From Bacteroidota bacterium (GTDB lineage Bacteria; Bacteroidota; Ignavibacteria; UBA10030; SZUA-254), in NCBI GenBank assembly GCA_036522515.1, contig DATDFQ010000015.1, positions 62,001 to 126,000 on the forward strand: DNA of 64,000 nt, read 5' to 3'. Position 1 is the stretch's first letter, and every line of letters starts with the position of its first letter. Below are positions 23,787 through 33,370 of this stretch, piece after piece. The notes below the pieces were generated by a model. The model searched no databases, had not been told where the DNA came from, and saw nothing but the letters and a program-made list of their open reading frames with translations. The position numbers and the translations under genes are program-made.

Positions 23787-26021
23787 TCACCTCACCACCA
23801 TCATCTTTTTTACGCCGGTGAAACGGCCGGAGGTCAGCCGGTAGAGGTAGATGCCGCTCGGGAGGCCGGCCGCGTCCCAGGTGACCGACTTGACTCCCGC
23901 CTCTTCCATCCGATCGACCACGACGGCGACTTCCTCACCCAGAAGGTTAAAGACTTCGAGAGAGACGTGGCCCGCTGCGGGGACCGCATACTGAATCACC
24001 GTCCCGGGGTTGAACGGGTTGGGAAAGTTCTGGTCGAGGAGATACTCGGATGGCAGGGAGGCCATCTGCCCGTCGAGGTCCGGCGGCGGAGGAGGAAGCC
24101 CCATCGCGGGATCGATCCGCACCCTCGCCGGATTCTCCCCGGCCGCCGGGGAGGATGAGAGGATCAATTTCCCGTTCTCGACGGCCTTCACCCAGTACCC
24201 CTTCCCCGGATCGATGGAAGCGGCCGCCACGTAACTTCCCTGGTACGCGAAGAAATGGGATGTCACCATCGCAGCGGGGATCGATGAGATCTCCGTGACC
24301 GGTACCGGCCGTGAGACCGAGCCGATCATGTTCCAACCGGGGACGACATCAATCGTGTCGGCATACCGGGCGCCGCCCGCGACTCCGATATCGGCGGCCG
24401 CGCCGAATCTGAGCCAGTACCCTGAGCGCGGGATGAGCGTATCGCGGAAGGTATATCCCGCGGCCGAATCGTACACAACCGCGCGGGAGACCGCCGAGGG
24501 GAACAACGCCGAAGTCCGGGCGTCGGGAACGTCGAGGGGGAGCGAGACGAGGTTCCACGACATCATCAGATGATACGGGATCGAGAGCGATGCGGTCGTG
24601 AATCGGCGGAACGCCGAATAGGGAGTCGACCCGCCGCCGTTTTTCGCACGAACCCTCCAGAACAAGAGGGTCGAGTCGGGCAGAGGCCCGATCTGAACAC
24701 CGGTCCCCTGCACCGTGGTGTCCCTCAAGACGGCGGGAGTGAACGCGGAGTCGAGGGCAACCTGAATTTCATACCCGGTGGCCCCCGCCGAAGCGCTCCA
24801 CGAGAACGAGACGATGTTGGGCCGGTTGAGGGCGTGATCCGCCGGAGCGATCAATGAAAACGGTCCCGGAAGATTCGTCGTGAGCCGGTAGATCTTCCCG
24901 CCGTGGTTGCAAACGTAGATGGTACCGAACCGGTCCTCGCCGAACGAAGAGATGTTGAACGCCGCGTCCAGGAGATACTGGTTCGACGCTCCCGGCGTCA
25001 ACACCCAGATATCGCCCGTGCAATAATCTCCGTAGATATACTTCCCGGCGAGCGAAGGGAGTTCAGGGCTCCTCGACACGAACCCTCCCGTGATGCTGCA
25101 TCTCCCGGAGTCATGGCTGTACTCCCAGATCGGAAGCGTGAGACCGGTCTGAATACATCCCATGGACGGGCTGTAGCAATGGAACCCTTCCATGACGTTC
25201 CAACCGTAGTTTCCGCCGCTGACGATCGTGTCGACTTCCTCCCACTTGTCCTGCCCCACGTCGGCGCACCAGAGCGTTTGCCGGTCGAAGCTAAACCTCC
25301 AGGGATTGCGGAGTCCGTAGGCGAAGATTTCCTGTTTCTTCGTCGTGTCGCCGTGGAACGGATTGTCCGGAGGGATCGCGTAATGCTTGGTCCCCGAGAC
25401 CGTATCGACGTTGATGCGCAGAATCTTCCCGAGCAGGGTCGACGTGCTCTGGCCGTTCCCAAAAGGATCTCCCCCGCTCCCGCCGTCGCCGAAAGCGATA
25501 TAGAGATACCCGTCGGGTCCGAACGCAAGCTGGCCCCCGTTATGATTGTTGAAGGGCTGCGGCTGCTCGAGCAGGATGAACTCGCTTGCCGGATCGGCGG
25601 AGTCGGGGTTCGACGCGCTGACGCGAAACCGGGAAATTACGGTACGCAGCGGGTTGTTCCGCGTGTAATCGACGTAGAAGTAACCGTTCGCCGCGTAGTG
25701 CGGGTGGAAGGCGAGCCCGAGAAGCCCCAGCTCGCCGCCGCTGATCACCTGGTTGTGGATATCGAGAAATGTCTTTGCAACAGTAGCATTGGAATCTCTC
25801 GTGGCGATCCGGATCACACCTCCCTGTTCCACCACACAGAGCCTGTCGGTCGAATCGTTCGGAGGAACGACTCCGACGGGCAGGTTGAAGGTGAGATGCG
25901 GATACTGATCCCTCAGGATCACCTGGGAGGGCGCAGGGGCATGAAGCGTGAGAATAGACCCGGCGAGGATGACGCACGAGTTGAGCCGGCAAAGGGAGTG
26001 AAGGTATTCGAGGCCTTTCAT
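23787..26021 (-). CDS. Secreted glucose/sorbosone dehydrogenase-like beta-propeller with T9SS sorting domain
   Basis: A 744-residue protein with a signal peptide (about 1-32). A GSDH/HHIP-like propeller (about 40-385) has the motifs GELGLLGLAFHPHYAANGYF, FNNHNGGQLAFGPDGYLY, GKILRINVDT and AYGLRNPWRFSFD. A fibronectin-III-like segment (about 390-490, FSWSASAGATGYEIQV) and a linker domain follow. The C-terminal type A sorting domain (about 665-744) has QNFPNPFNPGTVIQY and GIYLYRLTSG. Family members oxidise sugars with PQQ, although many lack proven activity. Export would be by Sec, then T9SS with cleavage of the C-terminus. T9SS machinery is not in the window. A well-formed promoter precedes it. 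Confidence 0.9.
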   Translation of the reverse strand: MKGLEYLHSLCRLNSCVILAGSILTLHAPAPSQVILRDQYPHLTFNLPVGVVPPNDSTDRLCVVEQGGVIRIATRDSNATVAKTFLDIHNQVISGGELGLLGLAFHPHYAANGYFYVDYTRNNPLRTVISRFRVSASNPDSADPASEFILLEQPQPFNNHNGGQLAFGPDGYLYIAFGDGGSGGDPFGNGQSTSTLLGKILRINVDTVSGTKHYAIPPDNPFHGDTTKKQEIFAYGLRNPWRFSFDRQTLWCADVGQDKWEEVDTIVSGGNYGWNVMEGFHCYSPSMGCIQTGLTLPIWEYSHDSGRCSITGGFVSRSPELPSLAGKYIYGDYCTGDIWVLTPGASNQYLLDAAFNISSFGEDRFGTIYVCNHGGKIYRLTTNLPGPFSLIAPADHALNRPNIVSFSWSASAGATGYEIQVALDSAFTPAVLRDTTVQGTGVQIGPLPDSTLLFWRVRAKNGGGSTPYSAFRRFTTASLSIPYHLMMSWNLVSLPLDVPDARTSALFPSAVSRAVVYDSAAGYTFRDTLIPRSGYWLRFGAAADIGVAGGARYADTIDVVPGWNMIGSVSRPVPVTEISSIPAAMVTSHFFAYQGSYVAAASIDPGKGYWVKAVENGKLILSSSPAAGENPARVRIDPAMGLPPPPPDLDGQMASLPSEYLLDQNFPNPFNPGTVIQYAVPAAGHVSLEVFNLLGEEVAVVVDRMEEAGVKSVTWDAAGLPSGIYLYRLTSGRFTGVKKMMVVR

Positions 26022-26079
26022 GTGAGCTCAGTCCGCCGTTGCAGGATACGCCATCGCCATTTGTGTGGCGCCTGAATCC

Positions 26080-26108
26080 AATATAGAATTTTCAGGGCGA
26101 ACGGGCAA
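26080..26108 (-). promoter_or_regulatory. Predicted promoter for the secreted GSDH-like gene
   Basis: On the minus strand TTGCCC (26108-26103), 17-base spacer, TATATT (26085-26080), giving a leader of about 50 bases. Confidence 0.55.
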
Positions 26109-26138
26109 GTTTGGGTAGTGTCGCATTTTCGCCAACGA

Positions 26139-26217
26139 TGTCATCCTGAGGAAGCGTAGCGACCGAAGGATCTCGTCCTTCCGATCAGCGAGATCCTTCG
26201 CTTCGCTCAGGATGACA
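26139..26217. repeat. Intergenic hairpin repeat, family 1, copy d
   Basis: TGTCATCCTGAGGAAGCG left arm and CGCTCAGGATGACA right arm. Its left flank (26105-26130, GGGTAGTGTCGCATTTTCGCC) is the reverse complement of the right end of repeat family 2 with a few changes. It lies between divergent genes. Confidence 0.88.
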
Positions 26218-26317
26218 AAATAAGGCACTGCCAAGTTTCTGTTTCAATTGCTTTTTAGGTGTTTTTTCCACTAATTGAATCCAGACCCTCATGCATTTTC
26301 CCCAAGCGTTGTAGCGG

Positions 26318-28489
26318 ATGGTTTTCCTTAACCCCCTCGTCCTGCTCGGAATGGCGGCCGCCGCCATCCCCCTGATTCTCCATCTGCTCAACCTTCGAAA
26401 ACTCCGGACGATCCATTTCAGCACCCTCACGTTTCTTAAAGAGCTCCAGCAAACCAGGATCCGGAGGCTGAAGCTGCGGCAACTCCTCCTCCTCCTCATC
26501 CGGACTCTCCTGATCGTCTTTCTCATACTCGCATTCGCCCGTCCCGCCCTGCGCGGCACTATGTTCGGGGGATTCGGATCGCATGCGAACTCGACGCTCG
26601 TCTTCATACTCGACGACTCGTTCAGCATGACCGCCAGCGACGAACACGGGGAATTTTTCAAACAGGCCAAGGACGCTGCGGTGAGACTCGCGGGCCTGCT
26701 GAAGGAAGGCGACGAGGCATTTCTCATTCGCCTCTCCGATCTCCCGAGAGCGTCGATCGATCCTGCGACGCATGATGTTGCGGCCCTGAAGACGCTCATC
26801 CAGGAATCCCAGACCTCAAGCGTCCGGCGTCCCATGGGGGAGGCGCTCCGGCTGGCGTCGCGGCTCCTTCAAACCTCCAGGAACGCGAACAAGGAGGTCT
26901 ACATCGTCAGCGACATGCAACGCACGCTGTTTCAGGGATCCGGTCACGGCGCGGGCCCCGACTCGTCGTTCGAGGGGAGCGCGAAGATTTTCGTCGTCGA
27001 GATCGGCTCCAGGCAAGTTCCGAACATGGGGATCGATTCGCTCGAAGTGAGGACACAAATCTTCGAGCAGAACAAGCCCGTCACGGCATACGTCTCGGTC
27101 CGGAACTTCAACAACGTCGCCGCCCATGACATCGTGACGAGCCTCTTCCTTGACGGCACCAGAGTCGCGCAGGGAAACCTCTCCGCCGGGCCCTGGGAAT
27201 CTGCCGGGAAGGAATTCAGCGCAAGCCCCAAGCATTCCGGTTTCGCAAAGGGATACGCCGAGCTCGAGAGCGACGCCCTCGAGCCGGATAACCGGAGATA
27301 TTTCACGCTGTCGGTCCCGTCACGGATCGGGGTGGCGATGGTTTCGGGCGCTCCCGAGAATCTGCGCTTCGTGATGCTCGCCGCCGGGGCGAGCAAGACC
27401 GGCGAACACGAGAGGCCGTTGCTCGACGTCAGCCAGGCCTCGTACCAGAAATTTCCCTCCCTCAGCCTGAACGAGGCGGATGTGCTTCTTCTTTCGAACG
27501 TGCGATCGTTCACCTCCGGCGACGCGGAACGGATCGCCTCCTTCGTGAAACGGGGCGGGGGTCTGATTATCTTCCCGGGCGGGGACATCGATCGCGACAA
27601 CTATAACACGACCCTCTTTCCCCGGCTCAATATTCCGCCGATCGAGGGAATCGCCGCCGCCGACCCGCAGTCGGCGCTGACATTCCAGAGCCTCGACCTC
27701 GACCATCCGTTGTTCAGGACGATGTTCGAGCCGCAGGAGAAGAAAAAGAACGGCGCCGTCGAGTCGCCGAGGATTCTGACCGCGCTGAGGCAGCACTCCG
27801 GGAGACAGGGACGGACTCTCATTTCGCTCAACGACGGCGGGGCGTTTCTTTCCGAATACAAATCCGGCGAAGGGAGAATCCTTCTCTTTGCGGTCGCATC
27901 CGATCTCGGCTGGTCGGATTTCCCGCTCAAAGGGCTCTTCGCCCCGTTGGTTTACCGATCGATGATCTACCTCTCGTCCCTCGGCGAGGCGGTGCCGGCG
28001 TTCACCGCGGGAGAGGAGCCCGTCGTTTCCGTGCGGAGGCCCCCGCATCAGGGGGGAGAGAAGTATTCGCTCATATCGCCCGACGGATCGGAGGAACTCA
28101 TCCAGCCCGATTCACGGCGGACCGGACTCGCGGAGTCCGCCCTTCCCTTCCGGCTCAGGCGGCTCGTGCTGCCGGGCTTCTATGAGATCCGGTCCGGAAG
28201 CGCTCCGCTCACCGTCTTCGGCGTCAACATCGACCCCCGCGAGTCGGACACCCGGCGGATCGCGGGCAACGATCTTGCGGCGTTCTGGGCCGCGGCGGGG
28301 ATCTCGCCCCCGGCGGTCCGGTCCATCACCCAAACGGATCAGCTCGTCTCCACCATCCTGCAACTGAGATACGGCGTCGAGCTCTGGAAGCATTGCATCG
28401 CGCTCGCCCTCCTGATGGCCCTTCTCGAGATGGCGGTGGCGCGCGACAGCCGGTCGGCGGCACTGAGCCCAGCTTCGGGGGCTGCATGA
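26318..28489 (+). CDS. BatA-domain / VWA membrane protein (aerotolerance-type)
   Basis: A 723-residue protein. The N-terminal BatA-type domain has two membrane helices (about 5-22 and 55-76) around HLLNLRKLRTIHFSTLTFLKEL. A von Willebrand A domain follows, with MIDAS residues D99, S101 and S103 in ILDDSFSMTAS. The middle has a gatase-like segment with LLLSNVRSFTSGDAERI. A last helix lies near 695-712. This architecture is common in Bacteroidota beside MoxR/Bat operons, but those partners are absent here. The function is probably envelope-related. hflX starts inside its stop codon (ATGA), so the two are coupled. A weak TTGCTT-N18-TAATTG site lies at 26248-26277. Confidence 0.87.
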   Translation: MVFLNPLVLLGMAAAAIPLILHLLNLRKLRTIHFSTLTFLKELQQTRIRRLKLRQLLLLLIRTLLIVFLILAFARPALRGTMFGGFGSHANSTLVFILDDSFSMTASDEHGEFFKQAKDAAVRLAGLLKEGDEAFLIRLSDLPRASIDPATHDVAALKTLIQESQTSSVRRPMGEALRLASRLLQTSRNANKEVYIVSDMQRTLFQGSGHGAGPDSSFEGSAKIFVVEIGSRQVPNMGIDSLEVRTQIFEQNKPVTAYVSVRNFNNVAAHDIVTSLFLDGTRVAQGNLSAGPWESAGKEFSASPKHSGFAKGYAELESDALEPDNRRYFTLSVPSRIGVAMVSGAPENLRFVMLAAGASKTGEHERPLLDVSQASYQKFPSLSLNEADVLLLSNVRSFTSGDAERIASFVKRGGGLIIFPGGDIDRDNYNTTLFPRLNIPPIEGIAAADPQSALTFQSLDLDHPLFRTMFEPQEKKKNGAVESPRILTALRQHSGRQGRTLISLNDGGAFLSEYKSGEGRILLFAVASDLGWSDFPLKGLFAPLVYRSMIYLSSLGEAVPAFTAGEEPVVSVRRPPHQGGEKYSLISPDGSEELIQPDSRRTGLAESALPFRLRRLVLPGFYEIRSGSAPLTVFGVNIDPRESDTRRIAGNDLAAFWAAAGISPPAVRSITQTDQLVSTILQLRYGVELWKHCIALALLMALLEMAVARDSRSAALSPASGAA

Positions 28490-29763
28490 AGCTTGTCGAA
28501 ACCGCAGAGCGCGAGAGCGCTGTCGTCGTGGGCGTCGTCACCGGCCGCGACCGCAAGGAGCGCGTCGAAGAATACCTCGAGGAGCTCGCCCTTCTCGCCG
28601 ACACCGCCGGAGTCGCGGTGCTCCACAAGATCACCCAGGAACGGGAGCGGGTCGATCCCGCGCTCTTCATCGGCCGGGGGAAAGCCGTGATGATCGGTGA
28701 GCGCGTCGTGGCGGAGGGGATCGACGCCGTCATTTTCGACGACGACCTTTCGCCCGTCCAGGTGCGAAATCTCGAGAAACTCATTCCCTGCAAGATCATC
28801 GACCGGAGCGGCCTGATCCTCGACATCTTCGCCTCGCGGGCCAAGACGAAGGAGGCGATGACGCAGGTCGAGCTCGCGCAGCTCCAGTACCTCCTTCCGC
28901 GGCTGACGAGGCAATGGACCCACCTTTCCAAACAATACGGAGGGGTGGGGACGAAGGGGCCCGGCGAGCAGCAGATCGAGACGGATCGCCGCGCCATCCG
29001 CACGCGCATCAGCCATTTGAGGAAAAAGCTCGAGTCGATCAGCAAGGAACGCGAAGTGCAGAGGAAGGGAAGGCGGGGCTTGCCGGGCGTCGCGATGGTC
29101 GGTTACACGAACGCGGGGAAATCGACGCTCATGAACCTCCTCTCGGCCGCCGGGGTGTTCGTCGAAGACCGGTTGTTCGCGACGCTCGACACCACTGTCC
29201 GGGCGGTCCAGCTCCCTGCGGGGAAGAAAATACTCCTTTCGGACACGGTGGGCTTCATCCGCAAGCTCCCCCCGCACCTGATCGCGTCGTTCCGGAGCAC
29301 GCTTGCCGAGGCCGCCGAGGCGGACCTGCTTCTCCATGTCATCGACGTGAGCCATCCCGCGTTCGCCGAGCAGATCGAGGTGGTCAACTCGACGCTCGAT
29401 TTCCTGAACTGCACCGGAAAACCGATCGTCTTCGTCTTCAACAAGATCGACAGGCTGGCAGACCGTTCCATTTTCACGGGGCTCGCCGAGACCTACAAGC
29501 CGGCCGTCTTCATCTCCGCAGGGAGAGGAATCAATATCTCAAGCCTGGAGAACCAGATGCTGGACCTCCTCAACCGGGACACCGCGGAGCAGACCGCGAC
29601 GGTGAAGCAATCCGACTACCGGACGATCGCAAAGCTGCACGAGCTGACGGAAATCACGGGAAAAGTATATGAGGAGAACAGCGTGAAGGTTTCCTTCCGG
29701 GTCGACCGGAGGAACCTCGAACAGGTGAAGAACTTGTTGCATCCGAAAAGGAGCCGCAGGTGA
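28486..29763 (+). CDS. hflX: Ribosome-associated GTPase HflX
   Basis: A 425-residue protein starting at ATG 28486, which overlaps the previous stop; more upstream frame is shadow. The N-terminal HflX domain has ALFIGRGKAVMIGE and DDDLSPVQVRNLEK. A coiled linker contains the conserved GPGEQQIETDRR. G-domain: GYTNAGKST (G1), DTVGFIRKLP (G3), NKID (G4). It binds 50S subunits and splits or rescues stalled ribosomes in well-studied bacteria. suhB follows after 29 bases. Confidence 0.95.
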   Translation: MKLVETAERESAVVVGVVTGRDRKERVEEYLEELALLADTAGVAVLHKITQERERVDPALFIGRGKAVMIGERVVAEGIDAVIFDDDLSPVQVRNLEKLIPCKIIDRSGLILDIFASRAKTKEAMTQVELAQLQYLLPRLTRQWTHLSKQYGGVGTKGPGEQQIETDRRAIRTRISHLRKKLESISKEREVQRKGRRGLPGVAMVGYTNAGKSTLMNLLSAAGVFVEDRLFATLDTTVRAVQLPAGKKILLSDTVGFIRKLPPHLIASFRSTLAEAAEADLLLHVIDVSHPAFAEQIEVVNSTLDFLNCTGKPIVFVFNKIDRLADRSIFTGLAETYKPAVFISAGRGINISSLENQMLDLLNRDTAEQTATVKQSDYRTIAKLHELTEITGKVYEENSVKVSFRVDRRNLEQVKNLLHPKRSRR

Positions 29764-29792
29764 AGAGAAGTCACTCTCCTGCCAAGTGACCG

Positions 29793-30569
29793 ATGCTTGC
29801 CACGGCAATAGAAGCCGCCCGGGAAGCGGGCAAGATCCTGAAGCAGCACCTCGGAAACGTCCGGGACGTCCGGCGGAAATCAGGCCAGGAGAAAAACCTC
29901 GTGACGGAGATCGACAAGCGGTCCGAGGAGGCGATCATCCGCATCATTAAGCGGCATCATCCCGGCCATTCCATCCTCGCGGAAGAGACCGGCCGGAAGG
30001 GGGGCGAATCCGATTTCACCTGGATCATCGATCCGCTCGACGGAACGACGAACTACGTGCACGCGCTCCCGGTCTTCTGCGTCTCGATCGGCCTCGAGCA
30101 TAAAGGGACGATCGTCGCGGGCGTGATCTACGATCCGAATACGGACGAGCTCTTCTCCGCGGAACGCGGGGGTGGCGCGTTTCTCAACGGAAAGCGGATC
30201 CGGGTCTCGGACGTCGATTCGCTGGGCGGGAGTCTCCTCGTGACAGGATTTCCCTACACGATTGCGGAAGATCCCGGGCCCGCCGTCGCCCACTTCGTCC
30301 GTTTTCTGACGCGCGCGCAGGCGGTCCGACGCATGGGTTCTGCCGCGATCGATCTCGCCTATGTGGCTTCAGGCCGGTTCGACGGCTTCTGGGAGGCCTC
30401 TCTAAACCCCTGGGATATGGCGGCGGGAGTGCTGCTTGTCGAGGAGGCGGGGGGATGCGTAAGCGGGTTTTCGGGCCAGCCCTTCAGCATCTACGGGCAG
30501 GAGCTTGTCGCGAGCAACCGGCTCGTGCATCAGGAGATGATCGAAACCCTTTCATCCCGATCGGGATGA
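29793..30569 (+). CDS. suhB: Inositol-1-monophosphatase family protein
   Basis: A 258-residue Mg-dependent phosphatase. Metal ligands: E64/E65 in LAEETG, D80 and D83 in IIDPLDGTTNYVH, and the C-terminal NPWDMAAGVLLVEEAGG aspartate. GSAAIDLAYVASGRFDGFWE matches the substrate region of SuhB-type enzymes. It dephosphorylates inositol phosphate or related sugar phosphates. Its last 40 bases overlap the 3' end of the convergent histidine kinase gene. Start ATG 29793 fits the family N-terminus. Confidence 0.93.
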   Translation: MLATAIEAAREAGKILKQHLGNVRDVRRKSGQEKNLVTEIDKRSEEAIIRIIKRHHPGHSILAEETGRKGGESDFTWIIDPLDGTTNYVHALPVFCVSIGLEHKGTIVAGVIYDPNTDELFSAERGGGAFLNGKRIRVSDVDSLGGSLLVTGFPYTIAEDPGPAVAHFVRFLTRAQAVRRMGSAAIDLAYVASGRFDGFWEASLNPWDMAAGVLLVEEAGGCVSGFSGQPFSIYGQELVASNRLVHQEMIETLSSRSG

Positions 30570-32764
30570 GCCTGCGGGCCTTTCATCCGGCCCACAGGCG
30601 ACGGCACCGAAAAGTAGAACGTCGCGCCCTTGTCCACCGCCCCTTCCGCCCAGGTGGCTCCGCCGTGCCGGTGGACGATCCGGCGCACATTAGCCAGCCC
30701 GATGCCGGTCCCTTCAAACTGCTGCGCGGTGTGCAAACGCTGAAACACGCCGAAAAGCTTGTCCGCGTACTGCATGTCAAACCCCACGCCGTTATCACGC
30801 ACAAAGTAGGCGGGTCCATGTCCGTCATGCGGGGCGTATCCGATCTCGATCACCGCCGTGGGGCGGGGCCGCGTGTACTTGAGTGAATTGGAAATGAGGT
30901 TCGTGAAGACGAGCGCCATCAGCGCCGCATCCGCTTCGAGACGCGGGAGGTCTCCGATTTTCCATTCGATCTCCCGCCCCTTTGTCTCCATCTCGAGAGC
31001 CGCGATCGTCTCTTTCACGAGGAGGTTGGGATCGACAGGCGCCTTTTGCAATTCGACCCGGCTCATGCGCGAGAAGAGGAGCAGATTTTCAATCATGGTT
31101 CCCATATGCCTGGCGGACTCCGAGATGACGCCGAGATAACGCTCCCCCTCCCGGTTCAGCGAACCCGCCAGTTCCGTCCTGAGGAGCTCGACGAACCCGT
31201 CGATATGCCTCAACGGCGTGCGGAGGTCGTGGGAGACGGAATAGCTGAACGCCTCCAGCTCCTTGTTCACCATATTCAGCTCTGTGACGCGAAGCTCGAG
31301 CTCCTGCGCGACCGACCGAAGCTCCAGGTCGGCTTTCCTCCGCGCCGTGACATCCCGTGTAATCGCCGCAAAGCCGCGGAGCTCTCCGTTTGAGTCCCGC
31401 AGCGCCGTGACCACCAGGCTCGCCCAGTAGCGTGAGCCGTCCTTCCGGACGCGCCACGCTTCCTCCTCCAGCCGCCCCTGCGTCCGGGCAACCTCAAGCT
31501 CGATCCGGGGTTTTCCCCACCGCAGGTCGTCCTCGGAATAAAGGACGGAGAAATCCCGTCCGATGATCTCCTCCGCTTCATACCCGTGCAGGCACTTTGC
31601 GCCCTCCCCCCAGGTCAGGACGATTCCCCGCGGATCGAGCATAAAAATCGCATGGTCTTTCACGCCGGCCAGAATGAGACGGAAACGCTGCTCGCTCTCC
31701 CGGTATTTTTCCTCGGTGCGTTTTCGCCCGACCGATTCCGCCCGGAGGGCCTTGTTGGCGATGTCGAGGTTTCCGGTCGTTTCCTGGATCAGCGTTTCCA
31801 GATGGGACCGGGACCGGCGGAACTCCCGTTCCGACCTCTTGTACCGGTCGATCGTGGCCGACAGGATCAGCGCCGGCACCGAGAGGAAACCGAGAAACGT
31901 CTGCAGCATTCTGAATCCGTCATCGGGCTCCGGAGTCGCAAAAGGACCGTGACCGTGCTGAGTGCCGGCGACCGCGACCGCCGAGAGAGCGACCAGCGAG
32001 AGGGTGACTCCCCGCGGGCCGAACCGGAGGGCCGACCAGATGACGAACGGGACCAACAGAAAGGGCGAGGGAACATACCCGAACGGAAGCCGGAGCGGCC
32101 AGCCGAAGACGACCTGGGATGCCAGCGCGGTCAGGAGCGCCAGCGCCACGCCCTCGAGCGCGCGCCGCAGGTGGAAGCGGATCCGGGGCACGTGCTGCCA
32201 GGCGAGGAAAAACGGCGCGATCAGAACGACCCCCGCGCAATCTCCCAGCCACCATGTCCACCAGAGATTTCCGTAAGCCGTCCATCGCGCGAAGCCCGCG
32301 ACGCAGAGCGCGGTAACGCCGAACAGCGGCGCCACGAAACAGCTGTAGACCTCGATCACCACGATCGCGAACACATTCTGCGCGCGGTCGAAGAGGTCCT
32401 TCGAGCCGACAAAATTCCTGATCAGGAGAGCGCCGAGCAGCGCCTGGAATGTCGAACCGGTGGCAATGATCGCCGTGGTGACAAGGGTGTAGGGCGCAAG
32501 CGGGTCGGTGATGCCGGTGAAGAACCAGGTGTTCGCGACGAAGGAGCCGAGCCAGACGCCGAGCCACATCCGCTCACCCAGGATCAGAATGACGGCGAGC
32601 GCGATCCCCGAAGGAGGCCAGACGACGGAAACATTTCCGGGAGGGACAGCCATAGCGAAACTCAGCTTGGCTGTCAAAGCGTAGGACGCTGCGACAAGGA
32701 AGGTTTCCAGAAGCCACCAACCCACTTTCCTCCCTCGCTCCAATCGTCCGTGTAGTTCCATCAA
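30530..32764 (-). CDS. MASE1-PAS hybrid sensor histidine kinase
   Basis: A 744-residue membrane kinase. The N-terminal MASE1 domain (about 15-310) has many hydrophobic helices and VVWPPSGIALAVILILG. A coiled segment leads to a PAS/PAC domain (about 365-480, with DGSRYWASLVVTAL). HisKA has the phospho-histidine in FSYSVSHDLRTPLRHIDGF. HATPase_c has an N-box NLISNSLKY, G1 DNGVGFD and G2 GTGIGLANVRRIVHRHGG, and resembles bacteriophytochrome-type kinase cores. No receiver domain and no adjacent regulator, so the partner is unknown. Its C-terminal tail is encoded opposite the end of suhB. A strong promoter is present. Confidence 0.93.
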   Translation of the reverse strand: MMELHGRLERGRKVGWWLLETFLVAASYALTAKLSFAMAVPPGNVSVVWPPSGIALAVILILGERMWLGVWLGSFVANTWFFTGITDPLAPYTLVTTAIIATGSTFQALLGALLIRNFVGSKDLFDRAQNVFAIVVIEVYSCFVAPLFGVTALCVAGFARWTAYGNLWWTWWLGDCAGVVLIAPFFLAWQHVPRIRFHLRRALEGVALALLTALASQVVFGWPLRLPFGYVPSPFLLVPFVIWSALRFGPRGVTLSLVALSAVAVAGTQHGHGPFATPEPDDGFRMLQTFLGFLSVPALILSATIDRYKRSEREFRRSRSHLETLIQETTGNLDIANKALRAESVGRKRTEEKYRESEQRFRLILAGVKDHAIFMLDPRGIVLTWGEGAKCLHGYEAEEIIGRDFSVLYSEDDLRWGKPRIELEVARTQGRLEEEAWRVRKDGSRYWASLVVTALRDSNGELRGFAAITRDVTARRKADLELRSVAQELELRVTELNMVNKELEAFSYSVSHDLRTPLRHIDGFVELLRTELAGSLNREGERYLGVISESARHMGTMIENLLLFSRMSRVELQKAPVDPNLLVKETIAALEMETKGREIEWKIGDLPRLEADAALMALVFTNLISNSLKYTRPRPTAVIEIGYAPHDGHGPAYFVRDNGVGFDMQYADKLFGVFQRLHTAQQFEGTGIGLANVRRIVHRHGGATWAEGAVDKGATFYFSVPSPVGRMKGPQAHPDRDERVSIIS

Positions 32765-32796
32765 AAACTACTAATTGTCGCTGATTTTTTCAAATT

Positions 32797-32824
32797 AATA
32801 TAACAGAATGTTGCGGAAAGTCAA
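32797..32824 (-). promoter_or_regulatory. Predicted promoter for the MASE1 histidine kinase
   Basis: On the minus strand TTGACT (32824-32819), 16-base spacer, TATATT (32802-32797). The predicted leader is about 25 bases. Confidence 0.6.
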
Positions 32825-32899
32825 CTCTCCACCTTTGGAATAAGCCCGAATGCCCGATTATTCCCGAAAAACAGACATTTCAGGAGAAAAGGCACCGTT

Positions 32900-33340
32900 T
32901 TAGCGCCCTGTAGCGAGTTCAACCAGGAGCCTTCCCACAACGGCGAGGAGCGCCCCTCCGAAGAGGAGCCATATGGAGAGGAGCGTAAGCCGCTCCCTGG
33001 TGAGCCGCCAGTCGATGGCGACGACCGGGTAGAGGTTGAGGGCAATATCTTTCGTCACGGCGATCCGGCAGGCGAGGCGTACGTTCTTCGGAATCGCCCG
33101 CGCGTAAAACGGAGCGAGGCCGACCAGCGCCGAATCTTCCAGAGGCGACATCGGGGGAGCGCCCTTCCCGTCCACTACTTCCACGCGGCATGTCCCGCAC
33201 AATCCGTTTCCGAGGCAATTCAGGAACTTGTCCTTCCCCCGGTACGGGGAGATCCCGTTTTTCAGGAGGACTTTCCGAAGGTTCGCGCCCTCGGGCACTT
33301 CGATCGTTTTTCCGCTGCTTGCAATCGTGACAACAGGCAT
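32900..33340 (-). CDS. Membrane-anchored [2Fe-2S] ferredoxin
   Basis: A 146-residue protein. The plant-type [2Fe-2S] domain (1-105) has ligands C42, C48, C51 and C91 in NCLGNGLCGTC and LACR. A single C-terminal transmembrane helix (about 119-140) would tether it to the membrane with the cluster domain in the cytoplasm. No signal peptide. The electron partner is not evident. The upstream neighbour is a CBS-pair protein (31 bases). Last gene of the murI operon. Confidence 0.85.
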   Translation of the reverse strand: MPVVTIASSGKTIEVPEGANLRKVLLKNGISPYRGKDKFLNCLGNGLCGTCRVEVVDGKGAPPMSPLEDSALVGLAPFYARAIPKNVRLACRIAVTKDIALNLYPVVAIDWRLTRERLTLLSIWLLFGGALLAVVGRLLVELATGR

Positions 33341-33370
33341 TCCGTGACTCCGTGTTATGGTTGCTGAGGA

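Noticed and set aside
26318-28489. Full Bat (batABCDE/moxR) operon
   Set aside because: Only one BatA-domain gene is present; its neighbours are hflX and suhB.
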